Assembly: GCF_002929355.1 (NCBI RefSeq)
Contig: NZ_PJIR01000008.1
Coordinates: 62,001-126,000 of the forward strand
Length of the DNA: 64,000 nucleotides
Direction: 5' to 3'
Origin: Arthrobacter sp. B0490
GTDB taxonomy: Bacteria > Actinomycetota > Actinomycetes > Actinomycetales > Micrococcaceae
Below the pieces are notes generated by a model. It did not search any database. It was not told the DNA's origin and was given only the letters and a program-made list of their open reading frames with translations. Positions 58,406-64,000 of this stretch are shown in pieces (position 1 is the first letter of the stretch; every line of letters starts with the position of its first letter). Both the position numbers and the translations under genes were made by a program.

Positions 58406-58466
58406 CCCTCCACGGTACCGGCTGTGCCGGTACCGCCGGACAGCCGATCCGGGGACCGGCCGGTGG

Positions 58467-58844
58467 TCAGCCGGGGAGGAAGCCCAGGAGCGCCCCGAGC
58501 ACCGCGCACGCGAGCCCGACGACGGCGACCACCCGGGTGCCCCGGTACGGCTCCTCGAGCGACCACTGCGTGGGGTGGCGGGCCTGGTAGAAGATGATGA
58601 CATCCACGCCGGGAGGCCGCGGCGGCCCGACATCCCGCCGCCGTCGCACACCGCTGGACCACAGCGCCTCGACGATCCGGTACCGGTGGTCGTGCCAGCG
58701 GAGGTAGGGGTGCCCCTCGTGGTCGTAGGTGATGGCCTGCGTCCTGATCCATGAGCCGTAGACCAGGCGGATGACGAGCGCGGCGAGGAGCAGCCCGAGG
58801 CCGAGCGCCGTCAGGGCCGCCGTCACGAACTCGATCACGACCAC
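58467..58844 (-). CDS. small two-helix membrane protein
   Basis: 125-aa protein of unknown function. Hydrophobic helices at both ends (FVTAALTALGLGLLLAALVIRLVYG; VVAVVGLACAVLGALLGFL) flank a soluble middle with RYRIVEALWSSGVRRRRDVG and VIIFYQARHPTQWSLE. The layout recalls DUF3592-type proteins. GTG at 58844 has AAGGA 10 nt upstream; GTG two codons later is possible. Confidence 0.55.
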   Translation of the reverse strand: MVVIEFVTAALTALGLGLLLAALVIRLVYGSWIRTQAITYDHEGHPYLRWHDHRYRIVEALWSSGVRRRRDVGPPRPPGVDVIIFYQARHPTQWSLEEPYRGTRVVAVVGLACAVLGALLGFLPG

Positions 58845-58884
58845 GGGGTGCGTCCTTCGGGGGCTGCGGCAGGGACGTCGGGCC

Positions 58885-60651
58885 CTACCATGGGCGCTTG
58901 CGGCGTTTCGTGCCGAACAGGCCACGCGCCAGCTCCTTGCCGATGACCCCGGCGGCCTTCAGGGCGAGATCGGCCATCTCGTCCCGGTCGGGGCCGCGGC
59001 GCTGTGGCGTCCCGCCCGTCCGGTACCCGCCGTCGTACGGGTCGGTGTACCCACCGTCACGGTCGTCGCGACTGTCGCCCCCGGAGCGTTCGGAGCTGCG
59101 CCCTTCGGCCCGGGCCCTGTCCCGCCGCTCGTCCCTCGGGGGACCGTCGGCACGCCGCGGCGCCGGACGGGACGGGAGGCCGAGGATCTCCTCCTCGATG
59201 CGCCGTGCCTCGTCGTCGCGTGCCTGGCGGGACGCGGCAGGCTCCCCGACGGTTCCCGATCCCCCCGAGGGCGTCCCGGGAGCCCCGGTCGGCACAGTGC
59301 CGGCCCGGCCGGTGAGCTTCTCGTAGGCGGAGTGGCGGTCCACGGCCTGGCTGTACCGGGCCAGCAGGGGCGAGGAGGCGACGACGGCGGGCACCGTCCC
59401 CTCGGGCGCCCGGCCCATGACGGACTCGGGGGAGCGGAGCCGCGTCCAGGCGACCGGTGTGGGGGCGCCGCGCTCGTTCATCACCGTGACCACGGCCTCG
59501 CCGATGCCCGCCGAGGTCAGGACCTCCTCCAGGTCGTAGGCGCTCATGGGGAAGGTGGAGACGGTGGCGCGGAGGGCCTTCGCATCGTCGGGCGTGAAGG
59601 CGCGCAGTGCGTGCTGGATGCGGTTGGCCAGCTGGCCGAGCACCTCGCCGGGCACGTCCTTCGGAGTCTGCGTGATGAAGAAAATGCCCACACCCTTGGA
59701 CCGGATGAGGCGCACCGTGGCCTGGATGGATTCGCGGAAGGCCTTGGAGGAGCCGGTGAAGAGCAGGTGCGCCTCGTCGAGGAAGAACACGAGACGGGGC
59801 TTGTCGACGTCGCCGACCTCGGGCAGCTCGGCGAAGAGGTCGGCGAGCAGCCACATGAGGAAGGTGGAGAACAGCCGCGGCTTCTGCTGCACGCTGACGA
59901 GTTCCAGCGCCGTGATGATGCCGCGGCCGTCCGGGGCGGTGCGGAGGAGGTCCGCGGTGTCGAATTCCGGTTCGCCGAAGAACGTGTCCATGCCCTGGGC
60001 CTCGAGCGTCACGAGCTCGCGCAGGATCACCCCGGCCGTGGCACGGGACAGCCCACCGAGGGAGGCGAGGGCGTCCTTGCCCTCGTCCGAGGTGAGGAAG
60101 CCGATGACGGCGCGGAGGTCGGCGAGGTCGTAGAGCTCCAGGCCGTTCCTGTCCGCGTAGTGGAAGACGAGCTGCAGGCTCGACTCCTGCGTCTCGTTGA
60201 GGTCGAGGACCCGGCTGAGGAGGAGGGGTCCGAAGGAGGAGACGGTGGCCCGGACGGGGATGCCCTCCCCTCCGCCGAGGGACAGGAACTCCACGGGGAA
60301 GCCGGTCGGCCTCCAGTCCTGTCCGACGCTCGCCGTCCGCTTCGTGAGCCGCTCGGAGGCCGTTCCCGGCGTGGTGAGGCCGGTGAGGTCACCCTTGATG
60401 TCGGACAGGAACACGGGGACGCCCTGCGCGGAGAGCTGTTCGGCGAGGACCTGCAGCGTCACGGTCTTGCCGGTACCCGTCGCGCCCGCGATCAGCCCGT
60501 GGCGGTTCATCATCGCGAGCGGCAGGCGGACCTGCGCGTCGTCGTGCAGTGTGCCGCCCACGAGGGCCGCACCGAGGTGCAGGGTCGGCCCATCGAAGGC
60601 GTATCCGGCGGTGATGGCGGCGACCTGGGCCGCGCCGTCGTGTTCGACCAT
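58885..60651 (-). CDS. HerA-like ATPase (DUF853)
   Basis: 588-aa P-loop ATPase of the HerA/FtsK branch. GATGTGKT (56-63) is Walker A; VFFLDEAHLLF Walker B; FITQTPKDVPGEVLGQLANRIQHALRAFTP sensor/arginine-finger region. The last about 110 aa are charged, Arg/Asp/Gly-rich and disordered, ending in a basic helix. DUF853 proteins are widespread and thought to process or pump DNA; no NurA-type nuclease is adjacent. TAGTGT lies 6 nt before the ATG: probable leaderless start. Confidence 0.88.
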   Translation of the reverse strand: MVEHDGAAQVAAITAGYAFDGPTLHLGAALVGGTLHDDAQVRLPLAMMNRHGLIAGATGTGKTVTLQVLAEQLSAQGVPVFLSDIKGDLTGLTTPGTASERLTKRTASVGQDWRPTGFPVEFLSLGGGEGIPVRATVSSFGPLLLSRVLDLNETQESSLQLVFHYADRNGLELYDLADLRAVIGFLTSDEGKDALASLGGLSRATAGVILRELVTLEAQGMDTFFGEPEFDTADLLRTAPDGRGIITALELVSVQQKPRLFSTFLMWLLADLFAELPEVGDVDKPRLVFFLDEAHLLFTGSSKAFRESIQATVRLIRSKGVGIFFITQTPKDVPGEVLGQLANRIQHALRAFTPDDAKALRATVSTFPMSAYDLEEVLTSAGIGEAVVTVMNERGAPTPVAWTRLRSPESVMGRAPEGTVPAVVASSPLLARYSQAVDRHSAYEKLTGRAGTVPTGAPGTPSGGSGTVGEPAASRQARDDEARRIEEEILGLPSRPAPRRADGPPRDERRDRARAEGRSSERSGGDSRDDRDGGYTDPYDGGYRTGGTPQRRGPDRDEMADLALKAAGVIGKELARGLFGTKRRKRPW

Positions 60652-60667
60652 AGGGCCACACTACACA

Positions 60668-60701
60668 GCAGGACCGGCACCCGATCGGGTGCCGGTCCTG
60701 C
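60668..60701 (-). terminator. terminator of sugar ABC operon
   Basis: GCAGGACCGGCACCC and GGGTGCCGGTCCTGC, perfect 15-bp stem with a GATC loop, 29 nt beyond the stop of the leftward ATPase gene. Confidence 0.88.
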
Positions 60702-60729
60702 CGTCGCTGCCCGCCCTGGCGGGGACCGG

Positions 60730-62091
60730 TCAGCCGGCGGCGTGCTTGCCGCCGGCCGCGGATGCGCCGCCGGAACGGCCCACCCCGGCGTCCACCGTGG
60801 CGGTCCCGCCCGCCGAGGGGCTGTTGCCGAAGGCGCTGCCTCCCTGCCGGTCCGCCTGCTGGGCGGTGGCGATCTCCTCCGCACGGTCCTCGGCCGCTTC
60901 ACGCGTCAGCGCGTCGCCGGCCTCGGCGTCGCGCGTCAGGTTCAGGCCCGACTCCGCGTCGAACAGGTGGAGCTTCCGCGTGTCCAGCCAGATCTCGGCC
61001 TCGCGCCCGCCGCGGATGCGGCTCGCGGCGTCGAGGGTGACCACCACCTGGGGGCGTAGCTCGTCGGCGTCCATGTCGCGGGCGAGGCTGTTGAGCAGTT
61101 CCCGCATCTCGGGTGCCGGATCGAAGTTGATGTACCCGTACTGCTCGTTGCCGAGCCATTCGGTGTGCGTCAGGGTCGCCATGAACGTGGAGCCGTGGGG
61201 GCGCTTGCTGTCCTCGACGAGCTTCGCGTCCTCGAAGAACTCCGGACGGACGCCCACGAGGACCACCCTCTTGCCGGCCGCCTTGGCGGCCTTCTCCTCG
61301 GGGATCCGGATGTCGCCGATGGCGGTGCTCAGCGTGGTGCCGTCCAGGGTGGCCGGCAGGAAATTCATCGACGGCGAGCCGATGAAGCCGGCCACGAAGA
61401 GGTTCACCGGCTGCTCGTACAGCTCCCGGGGGGACGCGATCTGCTGCAGCTCGCCCTTCTTCAGCACCGCCACGCGGTCACCGAGGGTCATCGCCTCGGT
61501 CTGGTCGTGCGTCACGTAGACCGAGGTGACGCCGAGGCGCCGCTGCATCTGGGAGATCTCGGACCGCATCTGGCCGCGCAGCTTGGCGTCCAGGTTGGAC
61601 AGCGGCTCGTCGAAGAGGAACGCGTCGGCCTGGCGGACGATCGCCCGGCCCATCGCGACGCGCTGCCGCTGGCCGCCCGAGAGGTTCGCCGGCTTGCGCT
61701 GCAGGTGGTCGGTGAGCTCGAGCGTCGCCGCGGCCTCGGTGACGAGCTTGTCCACCTGGTCCTCGGAGTGCTTGCCCTTGGCCAGTCGCAGGGGGAACGC
61801 GATGTTCTCGTACACCGTCAGGTGCGGGTACAGGGCGTAGTTCTGGAACACCATCGCGAGGTTGCGGTCGCGTGGTGCCTTGTCGTTGACGCGCTGCCCG
61901 TCGATGAGGAGGTCGCCGTCCGTGATGTCCTCGAGGCCGACGATCATGCGCAGCAGCGTGGACTTCCCGCAGCCGGACGGGCCAACGAGGATGATGAACT
62001 CCCCGTCGGCGATGTCGATGCTGATGTCGTTGACGGCGGGGAAGCCGTCGCCGTATTTCTTGACCAGGTGGTTGAGGGTGATTGATGCCAT
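60730..62091 (-). CDS. MsmK/UgpC-type sugar ABC ATPase with long tail
   Basis: 453-aa ATPase for carbohydrate importers. Walker A GPSGCGKS (37-44), signature LSGGQRQRV, Walker B FLFDEPLSNLDAKLR, switch YVTHDQTEAMTL. The TOBE/OB regulatory domain (about 235-385) follows. The normal protein would end near residue 385, but 65-70 more residues rich in Ala, Gly and Asp follow, a low-complexity extension. AAGGAA lies 6 nt before the ATG. It is third in the operon with two permeases. Confidence 0.93.
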   Translation of the reverse strand: MASITLNHLVKKYGDGFPAVNDISIDIADGEFIILVGPSGCGKSTLLRMIVGLEDITDGDLLIDGQRVNDKAPRDRNLAMVFQNYALYPHLTVYENIAFPLRLAKGKHSEDQVDKLVTEAAATLELTDHLQRKPANLSGGQRQRVAMGRAIVRQADAFLFDEPLSNLDAKLRGQMRSEISQMQRRLGVTSVYVTHDQTEAMTLGDRVAVLKKGELQQIASPRELYEQPVNLFVAGFIGSPSMNFLPATLDGTTLSTAIGDIRIPEEKAAKAAGKRVVLVGVRPEFFEDAKLVEDSKRPHGSTFMATLTHTEWLGNEQYGYINFDPAPEMRELLNSLARDMDADELRPQVVVTLDAASRIRGGREAEIWLDTRKLHLFDAESGLNLTRDAEAGDALTREAAEDRAEEIATAQQADRQGGSAFGNSPSAGGTATVDAGVGRSGGASAAGGKHAAG

Positions 62092-62129
62092 GGTGCAATT
62101 CCTTTTCTTGAGCGCGCCGTGAAGGGCCG

Positions 62130-62978
62130 TCAGCCCTTGACGGCGCCCGAGGTCAGGCCGGAGACGATCTGGCGTTGGAAGAGGAGGACCAGGAGGACCA
62201 CCGGGATCGTGACGATGATCGCGGCCGCCGAGATGGCTCCGGTCGGCGACTCGAACTGCGAGGCCCCGGTGAAGAACGCGAGTGCGGCGGGTACGGGCCG
62301 CGCCGCCTCGGTGGACGTCAGCGAGATGCCGTACACGAAGTCGTTCCACGCGATGAAGAACGCGATGATCGCCGTCGTGAACACCCCCGGCAGGGCGAGC
62401 GGGACGATGGCCTTGCGGAACGCCTGCCACGTCGTCGCACCGTCCACCTGGGCCGCCTGCTCCAGTTCCCAGGGGATCTGCCGGAAGAACGCGGCGAGGG
62501 TCCAGATGGAGATGGGGAGCGTGAGCGACAGGTACGGGATGATGAGGCCGAGCCACGTGTCGTAGAGGCCGATGGTGCGCCACAGGTTGAACAGGGGGGT
62601 CACGATCGAGATGACGGGGAAGATCGAGACAGCCAGCGCCGTGGTCAGGATGAGCTTCTTGCCGGGGAAGTCCAGTCGGGCGATCGCGTAGGCGCACAGC
62701 GTGGCCAGGACGACGGCGATGAACGTCGCGATGAGCGAGATGCCGATGGAGTTGCGGAGGGCCGAGAGGAACAGCCCCTGGGCGTCGCCGACGAGGATCT
62801 GCTCGTAGTTGCCCGTGGTCGCCGTGCCCGACGAGGGGAGGAACTTCCCGCTCGTCAGGTCACTCGGGGACTTGAAGGACGTGGCGAGGATCGAGGCCAC
62901 CGGGAAGAGCGCGTAGAGGAGGACGAGGATCGTGACGATGGTCCAGAGGACCTTGTTCCTGGTGCTGGTGTTCGTCAT
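62130..62978 (-). CDS. sugar ABC permease, MalG-like
   Basis: 282-aa permease with six transmembrane helices. The cytoplasmic EAA loop is EQAAQVDGATTWQAFRKAIVPLALPG. LLYALFPVASILATSFKS is the usual N-terminal segment. Its ATG overlaps the upstream permease stop (TAATG), and GGGAGGAAAG is 2-9 nt upstream. Forms the channel with the MalF-like partner. Confidence 0.93.
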   Translation of the reverse strand: MTNTSTRNKVLWTIVTILVLLYALFPVASILATSFKSPSDLTSGKFLPSSGTATTGNYEQILVGDAQGLFLSALRNSIGISLIATFIAVVLATLCAYAIARLDFPGKKLILTTALAVSIFPVISIVTPLFNLWRTIGLYDTWLGLIIPYLSLTLPISIWTLAAFFRQIPWELEQAAQVDGATTWQAFRKAIVPLALPGVFTTAIIAFFIAWNDFVYGISLTSTEAARPVPAALAFFTGASQFESPTGAISAAAIIVTIPVVLLVLLFQRQIVSGLTSGAVKG

Positions 62979-63994
62979 TACTTTCCTCCCTGCGATCCGG
63001 CGAGATCGACCTTGAACAGCTTGATCGCCACGAAGCAGATCAGCAGGACGCAGAGGAACAGGAGCACGGACACGGCCGACCCGAGTCCGATCTCCAGTCT
63101 GCTGATGGACTGCCGGTAGGCGAGCAGCGAGAGCACCTCCGTGCCGTAGGCGCCGTTGGTCATGATGAACACGTTGTCGAAGATGCGGAAGGCGTCGAGG
63201 GCCCTGAACAGGACGGCGACCATGATCGCGGCCTTCATGTTCGGGATGATGACCTTGCGCATCTGCTCCCACCAGGTGGCGCCGTCGACCTTCGCCGCTT
63301 CGCTGAGCTCGTCCGGTACCTGCGCGAGGCCGGCGAGGAGGAGCAGCGAGATGAACGGTGTGGTCTTCCAGATCTCGGAGGCCATGATGACGAACAGGGC
63401 GGTGGGCCCCTGGGCGAACCAGTTGAGGTTCTCGTCGATGCCCGGCAGCCAGGCGAACCAGCTGTTGACGTAGCCCGAGTTGATGTCGAAGGCGTAGAAC
63501 CACGCGAAGGCCGAGACCACGGTGATGATGCCGTACGGCACGAGGATCGCGGTGCGCAGGGCACCCCTGACCGATTTCAGCGCCTTGTGCATCACGAGGG
63601 CCAGGGCGAAGCCGAGGACGAGCTCGACGGCCACGGTGATGACGGTGATCAGTACCGTCGTCCACAGACCGGACCACCACACGGGATCGGTCAGGATCAC
63701 GATGTAGTTCTCGAGGCCGATGAACGCCCGCTCGTCGGGCGCCGTCAGCCGGAACCGGAACAGCGACTCGTAGATGGCCTGCAGGATCGGGTACAGCGTC
63801 ACGAGCAGCATGATGATGAACGCGGGACCGGCGAGGATCCAGCCGAGCCGCCGCTCCGCGCGGGTGCGGTCGCTGTACTGCCTCGGGACCCTGCCGGTCT
63901 TCGCGCGGTTGCCGTTGCGGCTGCCCGCCTCGAGGCTCGGGCCCGGTTCGCCGGGTGACGCCGTGGTCGTCTTCGCTGGGATGGCGGAGGTCAC
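62978..63994 (-). CDS. sugar ABC permease, MalF-like
   Basis: 338-aa permease: a hydrophilic N-terminus of about 45 aa, then six transmembrane helices and the EAA loop SEAAKVDGATWWEQMRKVIIPNMK. Complete, its start lying 6 nt from the window edge. The substrate-binding protein and a probable regulator would be expected just upstream, beyond 64000. Substrate not predictable; trehalose/maltose-type sugars are the usual partners of this MsmK class. Confidence 0.92.
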   Translation of the reverse strand: MTSAIPAKTTTASPGEPGPSLEAGSRNGNRAKTGRVPRQYSDRTRAERRLGWILAGPAFIIMLLVTLYPILQAIYESLFRFRLTAPDERAFIGLENYIVILTDPVWWSGLWTTVLITVITVAVELVLGFALALVMHKALKSVRGALRTAILVPYGIITVVSAFAWFYAFDINSGYVNSWFAWLPGIDENLNWFAQGPTALFVIMASEIWKTTPFISLLLLAGLAQVPDELSEAAKVDGATWWEQMRKVIIPNMKAAIMVAVLFRALDAFRIFDNVFIMTNGAYGTEVLSLLAYRQSISRLEIGLGSAVSVLLFLCVLLICFVAIKLFKVDLAGSQGGK

Positions 63995-64000
63995 AGGAGT

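Noticed and set aside
1..64000. tRNA, rRNA, insertion sequences, prophage
   Set aside because: No tRNA cloverleaf core, transposase motif, integrase or phage gene was seen on either strand.

Overview
The window is about 70% GC, and almost every gene uses G/C-ending codons. Its gene set (mycothiol-era actinobacterial oxidoreductases, a DUF6480-type membrane protein, zinc-ribbon-free L28/L33/S14, TTG-started HU, many TANNNT-led leaderless starts) points to a high-GC Gram-positive chromosome. The best fit is the Arthrobacter branch of the Micrococcaceae; that placement is inference. I see no rRNA, tRNA, CRISPR array, insertion sequence or prophage.

Layout. 0.2-6.7 kb: Nei2-type glycosylase, peroxiredoxin, a small orphan protein, a LacI-regulated sugar operon (TIM-barrel isomerase plus Gfo/Idh dehydrogenase) with a perfect 14-bp operator, a decayed aldo/keto reductase and a uracil-DNA-glycosylase-like gene. 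6.7-11.8 kb: 15-bp tandem repeats, an OhrR-like regulator coupled to a 70-aa orphan, a spore-photoproduct-lyase-like radical SAM protein, DUF2071, and a VOC gene that seems to have lost its stop codon. 12-14.6 kb: a SnoaL-like / NCS1 permease / cyclase operon behind a promoter with a 10-bp direct repeat. 14.6-22 kb: two oxidoreductases, TerC, 13-bp repeats, two divergent members of a small unrecognised domain family (one fused to GAF), an SMR exporter and an ABC-F ATPase. 22.2-25.2 kb: an AbgB-like hydrolase with an AbgT transporter.

27-44 kb holds a siderophore uptake system split in two: a lipoprotein binding protein at 27.6 kb, and two permeases, an ATPase and a siderophore-interacting reductase at 40-44 kb. 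Both promoters carry the same 17-bp DtxR/IdeR-like core, preceded at exactly the same 11-nt distance by a related AT-rich palindrome. Between them lie stress and redox genes, a MASE1 histidine kinase without a partner, a YihY membrane protein and a glutathionyl-hydroquinone-reductase-like GST.

44-50 kb: lipid kinase, GDSL hydrolase, SulP transporter overlapping an M23 peptidase, MarR and a GlgC-like nucleotidyltransferase. 50.3-51.9 kb: rpmB-rpmG-rpsN, all lacking zinc-binding cysteine clusters, with a long structured leader, then HU. 52-57.4 kb: CopD/CtaG coupled to a thioredoxin-NHL protein, and a PRISE-type reductase. 57.4-64 kb: two membrane orphans, a HerA-like ATPase, and the MsmK/MalG/MalF-type genes of a sugar ABC importer whose binding protein must lie beyond the right edge.

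Part 2 highlights are the bipartite iron promoter, a second shared promoter motif (ATAAGC-N2-ACTTA, 56-58 nt before two genes), the three-member small-domain family, the stop-loss VOC gene and the reductase remnant.
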